Counted from the first letter of the stretch, positions 35,081 to 43,921 are shown. The stretch is 64,000 bases of DNA from Desertivirga xinjiangensis (GCF_024436435.1 NZ_JAFMZP010000010.1:101462-165461), one strand, 5' to 3'. Translations and numbers: made by a program. The notes: generated by a model from the sequence alone, not told the origin.

Positions 35081-36541
35081 CTAATAGAAGCCGAGGCTTT
35101 CTTTTGTTATCGCTGCACTGACCGCTACCATCGGCACCTTTCCGAAGTTTTCAGCCATACCGGTTAACACGTCGGCGGCATCATCATGCTCGTTCCCTCC
35201 CTGGGCCATGTGCTGTGTAACATGTTTATGGAATAGAGGCCAGCGTTTATCCCACCCTTCCGGCATAATTATCAAATTAGTAACCTCTGATGAGTGGGTA
35301 TATATCCTAACTTCTTTGTTCAAAGTCTGTGTAAACCAATCCACGACAGTCTTTTTATTGCCCAGAAGCCTCATTTCCCGATCGACATTCCTTGCGAATC
35401 CTCGACCTCCGTTATTGCTCTCAAATTTAGAATATTCTGTCTTAGTTTTTGTCAGCTGAACGGCTACTGCAGGTTCTGTGTCCTCCATCGGATCTTGAGT
35501 GTAGATTACATCGGTAACATACATTGCAAACTCATTCTCATGGTATGTAATTGAGCATAAATAGTCGGCGCCCGTATCCGCAGTGTCAATGTATGCTTTT
35601 TTAAGCTGCTTGGTAGATGCAGGAATCGTCTTGTATTCCTTGAATGGCGAATAAAGGAGCCCGACCTTGGATTTAGGATCCTGCTGATAAAGACAGTCAA
35701 AAACATGCTCATTACGAGATCGGATTTTGTTAAGCTTTTCAAGGTTATGTTTCTCCGGATATAGAGCTTCGCCTTCTTTCCGGGGGTCATATTCATTCGG
35801 AGGGCCTATTTTAATAGCTGGGTAAATAACCACTTCCCAATCTTCGCCGTCTGTTTCGAGCAAATGGCCAGCAAGATCATCTGGATGCCAGCGAGTAAAA
35901 ACAAGCAGCTGTTGTGAATCATTATGCAGTCGAGTTTCAGCCACGGTATCATACCAATCCTGAACGTTTTCCCTGATCGTCGGAGACCAGGCTGACATAG
36001 CATCCTTGTACAGGTCGTCCATGACCAATATATCGACGGTTTCCCCGGTTAATGGCCCCCCAACGCCCACAGAGCGAAGGCCACCGAGATGACCAACCAT
36101 TTCGAATTCGTCATTGGTACGAGCATAACCTTCGGATCCGGTTGAAAGCCGAGAATTAGGAAAGAGTTCTTTATATTTCGGATCATCTATGATCCTCTGA
36201 ATCTCTCTATTGAATTTACGGGCCTTGGTTGAGTTGTAGCAAACAACAGCTATCTTTTTATCCGGATTCTGCCCCAGGATAAAGGCAGGGGTTCTACGTG
36301 TTGAACCTTCAGATTTTCCATGCTGCGGAGGCATGAACACCATCAGCTTCTTTATTTTGCCGGTTATGAAGTCATTGAGTTTACTGTAGTATGATTCATG
36401 CATCCAGGTAGCATTGAACCTTCCGGGATACGTGTACTTAGTGAAATTAAAAACATGAGTAGTTGCTTTGCGCCTATCAAGCTCCTGCTGAATAGATAGC
36501 AATTCAATTAACTCCTGTTTACTCAATGGGTTATTGTGCAT
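35081..36541 (-). CDS. terL: Terminase large subunit
   Basis: A 486-aa packaging motor. The ATPase domain has Walker A-like MPPQHGKSEGSTRR near residue 75, the AVVCYNSTKARKFNREIQRI segment and Walker B VDILVMDDLYKD near 170. The C-terminal RNase H-like nuclease begins with AYIDTADTGADYLCS near 320, the first catalytic Asp, and ends with NEHDDAADVLTG. Start overlaps the small terminase stop by one base. Confidence 0.92.
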   Translation of the reverse strand: MHNNPLSKQELIELLSIQQELDRRKATTHVFNFTKYTYPGRFNATWMHESYYSKLNDFITGKIKKLMVFMPPQHGKSEGSTRRTPAFILGQNPDKKIAVVCYNSTKARKFNREIQRIIDDPKYKELFPNSRLSTGSEGYARTNDEFEMVGHLGGLRSVGVGGPLTGETVDILVMDDLYKDAMSAWSPTIRENVQDWYDTVAETRLHNDSQQLLVFTRWHPDDLAGHLLETDGEDWEVVIYPAIKIGPPNEYDPRKEGEALYPEKHNLEKLNKIRSRNEHVFDCLYQQDPKSKVGLLYSPFKEYKTIPASTKQLKKAYIDTADTGADYLCSITYHENEFAMYVTDVIYTQDPMEDTEPAVAVQLTKTKTEYSKFESNNGGRGFARNVDREMRLLGNKKTVVDWFTQTLNKEVRIYTHSSEVTNLIIMPEGWDKRWPLFHKHVTQHMAQGGNEHDDAADVLTGMAENFGKVPMVAVSAAITKESLGFY

Positions 36542-37041
36542 TATTTAAATCGTTCCGACAGTTCTTTTGCTCGCTTCAATAGTTCCTCTTCTGATAATGC
36601 TTGCAGTCCCTTATTAAGACTTTCTCCTTTGGTGGTTACGTCCATCTCCTGTTTATGCTTCCAGTTATCAGGATCCCGATTTGTTAAAGCAAAGATAACA
36701 GCGGTAGCATTCGGCATTACCTTTTTCTTTACCCTCTTTTGGTGTTTGACAATAGGCTTTCCGTCGGGATCTGTAACGTATTCAGTCGTTACCTCCTCAT
36801 ATTCATGAACATCAAGGAGTTTTGCAAGTCCTGACCTGGCCATAATTGCATAATTCTCCAATCGATCATCTTCCAAGCCTTTTAAACGGTCGGAAAAGTC
36901 TGCATTATTCTTTTTCCACTCAAAAAAAGTGTCCTTGCTAATACCCGCCATTTTGCAGATATCCTTAATCGAATGCTCTCCTTTAGCGTACAGCTCGCAG
37001 ATAACATCAACCAACTTCTTACTGTACTTCGTTTTTGCCAT
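36541..37041 (-). CDS. terS: Terminase small subunit
   Basis: A 166-aa protein with an N-terminal helix-turn-helix (IKDICKMAGISKDTFFEWKK, about 22-42) and the typical TerS sentence TAVIFALTNRDPDNWKHKQE near 115-135. It recognises the packaging start site and feeds DNA to the large subunit. Next to terL, one-base overlap. Confidence 0.88.
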   Translation of the reverse strand: MAKTKYSKKLVDVICELYAKGEHSIKDICKMAGISKDTFFEWKKNNADFSDRLKGLEDDRLENYAIMARSGLAKLLDVHEYEEVTTEYVTDPDGKPIVKHQKRVKKKVMPNATAVIFALTNRDPDNWKHKQEMDVTTKGESLNKGLQALSEEELLKRAKELSERFK

Positions 37042-37042
37042 A

Positions 37043-37702
37043 TTATTTTGCTTTTACCGTGGCTGACGGATACTTCGCATCCATCAGCTCTTTAATTTCA
37101 GCCAAAGCCTCATTATACTCGCTTAGGCTGCTGAATTCAATTACCAACTTAACAACATGCTCTTTAACCTTACCCAGTTCCTCTTCAGGTGCCTCATCAT
37201 CGAAAACAGGCAACTCGAATCCCCAGTCCTTTAATTCAACATCATCCCATTCATTAGCCAGGACATCAAAATCATCTGATCCGAAAGCGATATTATCCTT
37301 TATGGTGTATTCCCGGAGCTTTTCTATCGGTGTATCTTTAGGCAATACCTTACATGGAACCGCCTTTGATTCTCTCAAATCAGAGATAGCCTTAAACCAC
37401 TCGTTAAAGTTAGCATCATTTTGCTTTTGTTCAATGAACTGGTTTAATTCCTCTTCCGGCATGCCGATGACATAAATCGAGGCCCGGAGTCTCATATTAC
37501 CCGCTATGGCAACATAGGCATTAGCATACGGTGTCACCAGAAGCTCTCTCAAGGCGAGCATCTCAGGAGCATCGATAATAGATTTAACCAGCTTTTCAAA
37601 GCGCTCATCCTTGATGAAACGCGGATTCTTTGGCAAACCGGATATCTGACCTTCATTGGGCCAGATATCAACGGTTTTAATAAGCTTTAATTCTACTTCC
37701 AT
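37043..37702 (-). CDS. ParB-like nuclease-domain protein
   Basis: A 219-aa protein with a ParB/sulfiredoxin-fold N-terminus: LKLIKTVDIWPNEGQI, LVKSIIDAP, and the GNMRLRASI box (about 70-90, usually GNRRL/GNMR). An acidic C-terminal tail follows (FDDEAPEEELGKVKEH). Such proteins often sit next to small terminase genes in Bacteroidota phages. Role in packaging or DNA modification is unknown. Confidence 0.75.
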   Translation of the reverse strand: MEVELKLIKTVDIWPNEGQISGLPKNPRFIKDERFEKLVKSIIDAPEMLALRELLVTPYANAYVAIAGNMRLRASIYVIGMPEEELNQFIEQKQNDANFNEWFKAISDLRESKAVPCKVLPKDTPIEKLREYTIKDNIAFGSDDFDVLANEWDDVELKDWGFELPVFDDEAPEEELGKVKEHVVKLVIEFSSLSEYNEALAEIKELMDAKYPSATVKAK

Positions 37703-37703
37703 C

Positions 37704-37901
37704 TTAGTGCCCGTGAAACTTTAATACGTCATCTACCGCGGCCCTCAAATCATGAGCTAAATTATCATCAGCGGAAATATTAATACTTAATGTGGTCAGC
37801 GCCGTACTGCTGTAAACAGACGTTCTGATCTCATTCTGTTTACCGATTTCGCTTTGCAGTTCCCGATCTGCAGGGAACTTGGTTTTGTTCTTCTTTGCCA
37901 T
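37704..37901 (-). CDS. Small hypothetical protein
   Basis: A 65-aa protein, MAKKNKTKFPADRELQSEIG..., with a C-terminal acidic-helix pattern DNLAHDLRAAVDDVLKFHGH. It ends one base before the ParB-like start, suggesting co-translation. Not recognised. Confidence 0.5.
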   Translation of the reverse strand: MAKKNKTKFPADRELQSEIGKQNEIRTSVYSSTALTTLSINISADDNLAHDLRAAVDDVLKFHGH

Positions 37902-37958
37902 GTTGAAACTATTTTTATGTTAAAATACTAATTTATTTAGTAATTTCGTTTTGTGAAT

Positions 37959-38216
37959 ATGAAAGTGATTAGAGATAAAGAAGGATTTGATAGAGTACTG
38001 GCGTATTGGAAAAATAGAGGCGCTAACATGTTTAAAATTGATAAAGTCGGAGATCGTTTGGTTTTGGTGCTTATCAAACAATCGGCCTCCTCTTACTTTT
38101 ACCGGAACACCTGGAAAAGCAGGATCGAAGATTACCCAATGCGTACTCTGGAGGTGTCGCCTGATCTTCCCTTGCCTAAGGACTATTTTAAAGGGATTCA
38201 TACGATTGCAGCTTAA
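37959..38216 (+). CDS. Small hypothetical moron
   Basis: An 85-aa soluble protein, MKVIRDKEGFDRVLAYWKNRG.... I chose the ATG at 37959 over the GTG at 37953. A TCGTTTTG at 37946-37953 matches TAnnTTTG with one mismatch and ends 5 nt before the ATG, like the other islands. First of a two-gene plus-strand pair, 6 bp from the next. Confidence 0.5.
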   Translation: MKVIRDKEGFDRVLAYWKNRGANMFKIDKVGDRLVLVLIKQSASSYFYRNTWKSRIEDYPMRTLEVSPDLPLPKDYFKGIHTIAA

Positions 38217-38222
38217 ACTCAT

Positions 38223-38483
38223 ATGCCTAAGAAGTACCGGTTTCGAAAGATGTTTTTTGTTTGCGAGGATAAGAAAGTAATATCCCCCGATACCCATATG
38301 ACCTCCGCATACCAATTTAAAAGCACAGCTGACCAGGTTTGTAGTGACCGGACTAAGCGCACTACTCATTTTGAGTGGGAAGATAAAACTAAGCCAGTTA
38401 GAGTTAGTACTGTTGAGGGATTTTACCTGGTGCATGAGTCTTTTTATGATGAGGTGCTGAAAAAGTATGTAGAGGGTGATTAG
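38223..38483 (+). CDS. Small hypothetical moron
   Basis: An 86-aa basic N-terminal, acidic C-terminal protein, MPKKYRFRKMFFVCEDKKVI.... Second gene of the pair and probably co-transcribed with it. It ends 3 bp before the convergent minus-strand gene. No family recognised. Confidence 0.5.
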   Translation: MPKKYRFRKMFFVCEDKKVISPDTHMTSAYQFKSTADQVCSDRTKRTTHFEWEDKTKPVRVSTVEGFYLVHESFYDEVLKKYVEGD

Positions 38484-38486
38484 CCC

Positions 38487-38699
38487 TCATACCGATAGCA
38501 GCTCGGATAAATCATAACATTCTATATCCATTTTTTTGAGCGCCTTGATCCCCTGAGTGGCGATAACGAATTTGCCAATTGCCAATTCCCTGCTGAAGGC
38601 ATCGATTTGGCGGACTACATTCGACATTGAAATGCTTCGAGTTTCTTCGTCAATTACTTCACTGTCGATTTGCATTTGAATTACTATAAACTTAGGCAT
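38487..38699 (-). CDS. Small hypothetical protein
   Basis: A 70-aa protein, MPKFIVIQMQIDSEVIDEETR..., tightly spaced (3 bp) after the 38703 gene on the same strand. Mixed alpha-beta pattern; not recognised. Likely an early or middle phage gene. Confidence 0.5.
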   Translation of the reverse strand: MPKFIVIQMQIDSEVIDEETRSISMSNVVRQIDAFSRELAIGKFVIATQGIKALKKMDIECYDLSELLSV

Positions 38700-38702
38700 A
38701 TG

Positions 38703-39434
38703 TTATTTCTTAGTGATAGTGTAACCTTCCCAGTCAAGGAACATTAGTAATGAAGCAGCCATTTTAAAATCCTGGCCCTGTTCATCGCACCACGATTTGA
38801 ATTTTTCAACTAGCTCTTGTCTGCTTTGCTTTTCTCCTTCCTCTGTATTGGAGGGGGAAGCTTTGAGCCTTTCTATTTGAGCCTTTAAGGAATCAATCTT
38901 GTCGGTTATGGCTTCAAAAATGCTTTGGCAAGGTTTTCCAACTTTGTTTTTATCGTCAAATACATAATCTCTGATCTTAGCAGTCTCCGATCGGTAGAAT
39001 GTGAGTTTCTTTTGCCAAGTTCGCCGAGCGGATTCATGCTTTTCATAAGCATCCAGATCAAAAGCTGTGAACTTAAAGTATGGCTCTTCACTTTCCTTAA
39101 AATCTCCTGTCAACGAGAAGTGAGTAGCATTCGGCCATCCGCCCTTAAGGAGTTTGTTCACTCCGATACCACAATGGTTAGATAACAGGAATTTATAACC
39201 CGTACTTGTTGTGACCTCCACGGCTGGAATTAAGGCGAAGTATTTACCGTTTATAGCGTGGGATTTACGATCTTCATAAGACCCGTCCAGTTTCTCCTCA
39301 TTATGACACTCGAAATTATACCAGAATAAAGGTTTTTCTGGATTCTCTTCCTGATAAGCATAGCCGAAACGTACACTTACCGGTTCACCCTGCCATTGGT
39401 AGTTGGCTTTCTCTTTCATTTGTGGTTTTTCCAT
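38703..39434 (-). CDS. Hypothetical phage protein
   Basis: A 243-aa protein. The ATG at 39434 gives an 8-bp gap to the upstream stop; the longer ATG at 39488 overlaps it. The first 150 residues are beta-rich (ANYQWQGEPVSVRFGYAYQE..., CGIGVNKLLKGGWPNAT), and about 165-215 is a coiled coil with a C-terminal helix near the end (MAASLLMFLDWEGY). Unknown; could be nucleic-acid associated. Confidence 0.5.
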   Translation of the reverse strand: MEKPQMKEKANYQWQGEPVSVRFGYAYQEENPEKPLFWYNFECHNEEKLDGSYEDRKSHAINGKYFALIPAVEVTTSTGYKFLLSNHCGIGVNKLLKGGWPNATHFSLTGDFKESEEPYFKFTAFDLDAYEKHESARRTWQKKLTFYRSETAKIRDYVFDDKNKVGKPCQSIFEAITDKIDSLKAQIERLKASPSNTEEGEKQSRQELVEKFKSWCDEQGQDFKMAASLLMFLDWEGYTITKK

Positions 39435-39441
39435 GATTTTG

Positions 39442-39882
39442 TTATTTAAAAAATTGATTTTCGTTTTTGATATGCTCGTAGATTTCATTTACCTTTTCGC
39501 GGAACTCAGAATACACTTTGAACGCCACAATCCCGCGGCTTATGCTCTGAGATATACTTGCCGGCTTCCAACTTAATTCGCTGGCCACCTTCTGAACTAT
39601 CCCGTTTAGGGTTCGTTTTTTATCAAGGCCCATAATCTTTTCCGGGTGATAGAACATCAATAGAACGGCACATAGCACGTCCCTATCTTCCGTGTCGGCA
39701 AATACTCCCCCGTTGCCCGTGTGCAGACTATAACTTTTAATGATTCTGTTTATTTCCTCAGGATCAGTAAGCCTGTCAGACGGTAAAACATCTTTAAGTT
39801 TTAGATTTATGCACTGAGCCACATCTGGATAATCTTTATTCAGAATGGTGATCATAATTTCTGCTGGATATTGATTTACCAT
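39442..39882 (-). CDS. Hypothetical phage protein
   Basis: A 146-aa mostly helical protein, MVNQYPAEIMITILNKDYPD.... KRTLNGIVQKVASELSWKP near 85-105 resembles a helix-turn-helix region (SISQSISRGIVAFKVY follows), so it may bind DNA. Its start region shares an 18-nt exact match with 25988-26005. Function unknown. Confidence 0.5.
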   Translation of the reverse strand: MVNQYPAEIMITILNKDYPDVAQCINLKLKDVLPSDRLTDPEEINRIIKSYSLHTGNGGVFADTEDRDVLCAVLLMFYHPEKIMGLDKKRTLNGIVQKVASELSWKPASISQSISRGIVAFKVYSEFREKVNEIYEHIKNENQFFK

Positions 39883-39955
39883 ATTTTACTTACTCACCGA
39901 TTTGGAAAACCTTACACAATATTACAAAATATTTTATATTCATTTTAGTATATAT

Positions 39956-40504
39956 TTAAATTCTATCTTCGATCGTTGCTTTGATCAAGAGCAGGGTTTC
40001 CTTGGTCCTCATTTGTTCAGGAGTCCGTGAGATAATAACCCAACCATTTGAAGCAGCGAGTGCGACCTTGTCCATGTCCCTCTGAATCCCGGCACCGGAG
40101 GAATGCCCAGACTTTACCTTCGCCCAGATTCCGCCGTTCTGCTCAATGCCTATTTTCAGGACCTTTCCATCTTTGGATAGTGGTAGCGCATAGTCGAGAC
40201 GGTATTGCCTTTCGGTGCTGAAATAAAACTCCGGCCATGCATCAATGCCGAACTCAAGTTTGATTAGCATCATGAACGGATCCTGGTATTTATCCTTGTT
40301 TTTCAAGTTTCGGTGATCATCAATCCAACCCGACCTAATTTTGGCTGTTTTAAGCGATTGTTTATCTTTTCTGGCCTTACTACTCGTCTGAGACAAAAAT
40401 AATTCAGCCTCTGGCGAATTAGGGGGATAATAAGTATCGCTTATGAGTACCCACCCTCTCTCAACGACTGATTTTATAAGTGCGGCTGATTCTTTGGGTT
40501 TCAT
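39956..40504 (-). CDS. PD-(D/E)XK-like phage endonuclease
   Basis: A 182-aa protein. The C-terminal domain has a nuclease pattern: EFYFSTERQYRLDYALP (Asp), then KIGIEQNGGIWAKVKSGHSS with the Glu-x-Asn pair, then GAGIQRDMDKVALAASNGW and TPEQM. The run IE.(N)GGIW...(S/G)GAG...D..K is familiar from phage endonucleases of the VRR-NUC/PDDEXK type. Likely acts in DNA processing or Holliday-type cleavage. Confidence 0.65.
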   Translation of the reverse strand: MKPKESAALIKSVVERGWVLISDTYYPPNSPEAELFLSQTSSKARKDKQSLKTAKIRSGWIDDHRNLKNKDKYQDPFMMLIKLEFGIDAWPEFYFSTERQYRLDYALPLSKDGKVLKIGIEQNGGIWAKVKSGHSSGAGIQRDMDKVALAASNGWVIISRTPEQMRTKETLLLIKATIEDRI

Positions 40505-40531
40505 TTAGTATTTTCGGAAAATTTTTTAATT

Positions 40532-40735
40532 ATGAGATATTTTTTAATTTCAGTTGGCGGCAGTGCCACATCCGATGGTCAGTGGCAATTAAATTCATTC
40601 CTACACCAAAACCCCGCTTTTCCTCAAAAGAAGTGGATAATTGAAGAGTGTCAGAAAAACTTTGACTATGAAAGTGCTGTTGTTATATCTGTTTGTGAAT
40701 TCTCCGAACAGGATTTCAATACATACAGATCATAA
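40532..40735 (+). CDS. Small hypothetical moron
   Basis: A 67-aa protein, MRYFLISVGGSATSDGQWQL..., plus strand within leftward genes. TATTTTCG at 40509-40516 is a one-mismatch TAnnTTTG box 15 nt before the ATG. It ends 10 bp before a convergent small gene. Not recognised. Confidence 0.45.
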   Translation: MRYFLISVGGSATSDGQWQLNSFLHQNPAFPQKKWIIEECQKNFDYESAVVISVCEFSEQDFNTYRS

Positions 40736-40745
40736 TCATGGGAAC

Positions 40746-40943
40746 TTATGTTCCCTTCACTTTCCTCAAAAGCCTACCTATCACTACCGTCACCCTACCA
40801 GACTCAATAAACTGAACCAAAAAATTACCATTCCTTCCCCTAATGCATTTTCCGTTTGATTTTCTCACGGCAATGCAGACTTTCTTTTTTAGTTCTGGAT
40901 CAGTTAGCTTATCACCATGATAAATGTATTTTTGAGCTTCCAT
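40746..40943 (-). CDS. Small basic hypothetical protein
   Basis: A 65-aa basic protein, MEAQKYIYHGDKLTDPELKK..., with two cysteines and a strand-rich C-terminus (KCIRGRNGNFLVQFIESGR). The sequence pattern looks like a compact SH3-type nucleic-acid-binding barrel. Its start region overlaps the promoter of the divergent 40956 gene. Confidence 0.5.
   Translation of the reverse strand: MEAQKYIYHGDKLTDPELKKKVCIAVRKSNGKCIRGRNGNFLVQFIESGRVTVVIGRLLRKVKGT
40927..40934 (+). promoter_or_regulatory. TAnnTTTG box
   Basis: TATTTTTG, exact consensus, 21 nt upstream of the ATG at 40956. It lies inside the longer ORF version starting at 40917, arguing for the 40956 start. Confidence 0.5.
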
Positions 40944-40955
40944 ATCGCAATTTAT

Positions 40956-41570
40956 ATGTTTCTTTTTGACGTTAATAATTTTGGCCCTTTTAATTCTGAT
41001 GTTTGGGGCTCCGTTTCTGACTGGTTAATGCTCGGCGCAACTGTGCTTACTGCTATATATCTAATCAGGACTTTCAAGTCTCAAGAAGACGTTCAAAGAC
41101 AGCAGCAAACAATCACAAACATTGAGATAAATAGACACAGGCTTGAAATATTGCCAAGATTCGAAGTTGATTTGAAAAACTTTAGCGATGCCGACAACCC
41201 GATAGAAGAGGATGGTGATATGCTGATGATTCATATCGATTTAATTTTTGATGTTGTGGATCCTAACATTGCGTATAATGTTGAGTTCCGATTCGAAAGA
41301 TTAGAAGAATCATGGAAGTTTTTAGGTCGACCTGAGTTCAAATACCCAGAAGTAAAACCTTCCGACCACCCTTCCTTCACCCTTGAATATAGGGACAAAA
41401 TCAAGCCTAATGAAATTTTCAGATTTAACACATATTTTGACATAATAATTGAATATTATGATTTTATTGGCAATAAATACAAACAAAAAATTACTTACAC
41501 TTCATACGAAACGGACCACGGCGTTAAGGCTGATTTTCCTGTATTAATTGCAAGAGCTATGGCTGATTAG
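40956..41570 (+). CDS. Membrane-anchored hypothetical moron
   Basis: A 204-aa protein, MFLFDVNNFGPFNSDVWGSV..., with one TM segment (about 22-42, WLMLGATVLTAIYLIRTF) and a long C-terminal domain with an N-terminal helix (QEDVQRQQQTITNIEINRHR) and a beta sandwich (LPRFEVDLKNFSDADNP... to ITYTSYETDHGV). This one-TM plus beta-domain form is common in bacterial unknowns. Convergent, 4-bp overlap with the next minus-strand gene. Possibly a lysogen exclusion factor; unproven. Confidence 0.6.
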   Translation: MFLFDVNNFGPFNSDVWGSVSDWLMLGATVLTAIYLIRTFKSQEDVQRQQQTITNIEINRHRLEILPRFEVDLKNFSDADNPIEEDGDMLMIHIDLIFDVVDPNIAYNVEFRFERLEESWKFLGRPEFKYPEVKPSDHPSFTLEYRDKIKPNEIFRFNTYFDIIIEYYDFIGNKYKQKITYTSYETDHGVKADFPVLIARAMAD

Positions 41571-42442
41571 AAATCTCGAGCCAAAGCATCCTCAATCTCC
41601 ATTTCCATCTCGATCAAGTTGTCAAACCAGTGCAGCAATCCCAGGTACTTTGCATAATTTGTTACCGATGGATGATCAACTCCAAGGGACATCAGTTCTT
41701 CGGTTTTAATGCGAAAAATTTCATTCTCCCACTTGGAAATAGCGGTGACCGGACTGCTTTTTGCCCTCAAGATGTCGAATGCCTTTTGCTTGAGCTGCAG
41801 CCTGATCTCATCGGTTAGACTTATATACCGCTCCCTGTATAGTTCAAAGAAGTAAAACGCCCCCTCATTTTCATTTATCTGGCCTTTTGCCTTATGAGCA
41901 GAAAAAAGCTGATTTAACCTGACAAAAAATCTTTTTGAGTATTCTTCCGCAGTAGGTTCTCTTTTCACATATTGTTGCTCATGTGCTTTTTTAAGCAGCA
42001 AACCGTAATGTTCCTTCGCATCTTCAACTTCCTTTGATGCCAGGTATCCTTTGATCCATCTGGAGAATGAAGCAGCTGTAATGCCGTGGTTTTCGCCATA
42101 GTCGCCACGAGCCCCGTTTGTGATAATTATTTTCAGCTCCGTTAATGTCAGGTTTCGATGCCTATCGATCAGCTCAGCGTAGCATTGAGCACTTAAAATC
42201 TGAATGTGGAGAACAGATCTGTCCAGACCATCTCTGGTCTCTCCCTCCGGAAGTTTATACCCTCCAATGTCAAAAGCGACAAGGAAACTATCTTCGAGGA
42301 TGTTTTTGGCATTCTTAGCCGAAGATTCAGAAACCCTCACATCTGTGAAAGCTGCTATCAGCTTCTTCTCCTCTCCGGTTATACTTTCCGGAATGACTAT
42401 TTCCGGTCGCTTATAGATTTGTAAATTTTTATTGGTTTCCAT
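41567..42442 (-). CDS. Replication-region hypothetical protein
   Basis: A 291-aa helical protein downstream of the DUF4373 gene, overlapping it by 14 bp. GITAASFSRWIKGYLASKEV (about 125-145) has a helix-turn-helix look. Such a protein next to a replication initiator could be a helicase-loader analogue, but no Walker motif is visible. Not recognised. Confidence 0.5.
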   Translation of the reverse strand: METNKNLQIYKRPEIVIPESITGEEKKLIAAFTDVRVSESSAKNAKNILEDSFLVAFDIGGYKLPEGETRDGLDRSVLHIQILSAQCYAELIDRHRNLTLTELKIIITNGARGDYGENHGITAASFSRWIKGYLASKEVEDAKEHYGLLLKKAHEQQYVKREPTAEEYSKRFFVRLNQLFSAHKAKGQINENEGAFYFFELYRERYISLTDEIRLQLKQKAFDILRAKSSPVTAISKWENEIFRIKTEELMSLGVDHPSVTNYAKYLGLLHWFDNLIEMEMEIEDALARDF

Positions 42443-43409
42443 GTAGTTCTTCTTGTTGACGTGCTAGTTGTAGTTTCTCATATGTGCTTAGGATCTTTTC
42501 CGAACGGCCCGGGCCGCCACTATTCTTTTCTTGCTGAGCTGCTTGCTTTATTTTTTCCTGAGTGAGCTTTTCGCCCCAGTTGGCATCATCCCAATGACCG
42601 TCAGAGAATTGGTTTTCCTGTTTTCCGAAATACGAAAAGAAGTTGTGTTTTTGTTCCCCGGATAAATCCTTATATTCCTTGTAAGAATTAAATTGATTTT
42701 CGAAATACTCGAGCCGGCCGGAATTTTTTTGAACATAAACAAAAGCCATTATGATCCGGAGTTTGTCTATGTTGGCTATCTCATTGAAGCCAAAATATTT
42801 CAAAATATCTTTTTCAAAATTCAGGTCCTGAACCTCCGCGGAAAAATCCTCACACGCGTCATTTACTTTACTTTCCTTTACTTTACTTTCCTTTACTTTA
42901 CTTTGCGGATTTTGCTGCGGATATTCTGAATTGTTCCGCGGAAGATTATCGTTTGTTCCGGGGAATATACCCGGAAGAATCAAAATGTTCACATCTGAAG
43001 GCAAAATTTTGATCAAAAGATAGTCTTCTTCCATCTCAATAGAAGTTCCTTTTCTCCGTCTTTCCCTCGTGGCATCGAGGTAAGTCTCCTGCATTCCATC
43101 ACTGGTAAGGATATGATGTTTGTCAAACATCTCTTTGTCAAAAAGGTCCCTCCTGATACAGGCCTGAATCACCTTCTTTACCAGATCAAGATCCTTCTTA
43201 CATGTCTCAGTTGCAAACAGCTCCACCTCATCCTCATCATTTAGATCAAAATAGTACCCTTTCGTCGCATATGCCGTCGATAAAATACATTTCCATATCC
43301 AATATCCATCCGAGTTGAATTCGTTAAACAGGAGCTTTATTTTCCTATTCTGGATATGTTCGCACTTGGTGTAGTAATAGGAAATGCCAGGTTCTGCTTT
43401 CCTTCCCAT
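42429..43409 (-). CDS. DUF4373/Lin1244-type replication protein
   Basis: A 326-aa protein with the Lin1244/Lin1753-like N-terminus (ISYYYTKCEHIQNRKIKLLF, then GYWIWKCILSTAYATKGYYF, then RRDLFDKEMFDKHHILTSDG). In the middle is an in-frame tandem repeat KVKES x3 (15-nt DNA units at about 42860-42905). The C-terminus is charged. DUF4373 proteins lie in replication modules of Bacteroidota and Firmicutes phages and are believed to help initiation. Confidence 0.75.
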   Translation of the reverse strand: MGRKAEPGISYYYTKCEHIQNRKIKLLFNEFNSDGYWIWKCILSTAYATKGYYFDLNDEDEVELFATETCKKDLDLVKKVIQACIRRDLFDKEMFDKHHILTSDGMQETYLDATRERRRKGTSIEMEEDYLLIKILPSDVNILILPGIFPGTNDNLPRNNSEYPQQNPQSKVKESKVKESKVNDACEDFSAEVQDLNFEKDILKYFGFNEIANIDKLRIIMAFVYVQKNSGRLEYFENQFNSYKEYKDLSGEQKHNFFSYFGKQENQFSDGHWDDANWGEKLTQEKIKQAAQQEKNSGGPGRSEKILSTYEKLQLARQQEELHGNQ

Positions 43410-43537
43410 ATTTCTATTTATAAAATAACCTTAAAAACAAATTAAAACGATTCCATTATCATGCAGACGGCACAATTCGGAGATTATCAGGGTGTATTTA
43501 TGATTGAATTAAGAGTCACTAAAGTAAAAAGTTAACT

Positions 43538-43921
43538 TCATATTTCAAGAGTTATTTTATGATCGTTAATCCCCAGCTTGCGACAAAGGCTTTCAACAGT
43601 GACCCGGGCACATTGTAGCATCTTCCCCATTTGATAAGTACTCATTCTTGAATGATTCTGGATGATGAACAGTATCTCTGCTTCATTGAATTCTCGCTCA
43701 TATTTTAGCGAGTATCGTTTCAAAACCTGCTCATACTTCACCTTATCAATTTCTAATACACATATCCCCTTGTGAAGCAGCCTTATTCTTGCCGACTCTA
43801 CATCATTGTGATTGAAAAAATCAAGAGACTCTACCATCACGATATCTGCCAGGGTTTGTGCATCTCCTGCCTCTTCAATCATCCTTTTTACCGCCCGATG
43901 TGCTGGTGATGCGTTTTCCAT
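43538..43921 (-). CDS. HTH-type hypothetical protein
   Basis: A 127-aa protein with a C-terminal helix-turn-helix (ILFIIQNHSRMSTYQMGKML, CARVTVESLCRKLGIND). The preceding 128-bp gap on its left has no gene I can support. Its start overlaps by 47 bp a short upstream gene on the same strand. Perhaps a regulator of early or middle genes. Confidence 0.55.
   Translation of the reverse strand: MENASPAHRAVKRMIEEAGDAQTLADIVMVESLDFFNHNDVESARIRLLHKGICVLEIDKVKYEQVLKRYSLKYEREFNEAEILFIIQNHSRMSTYQMGKMLQCARVTVESLCRKLGINDHKITLEI

Noticed and set aside
40917..40955. Longer start (ATG 40917) for the membrane moron
   Set aside because: The TAnnTTTG box at 40927-40934 lies inside this extension.
42860..42905. 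CRISPR-like or satellite repeat
   Set aside because: The units are 15 nt, without spacers, and inside a coding frame; no CRISPR array or cas gene is in the window.
43462..43536. 24-aa plus-strand ORF in the gap 43410-43537
   Set aside because: Too short, no promoter box or ribosome binding site, no neighbour on that strand.
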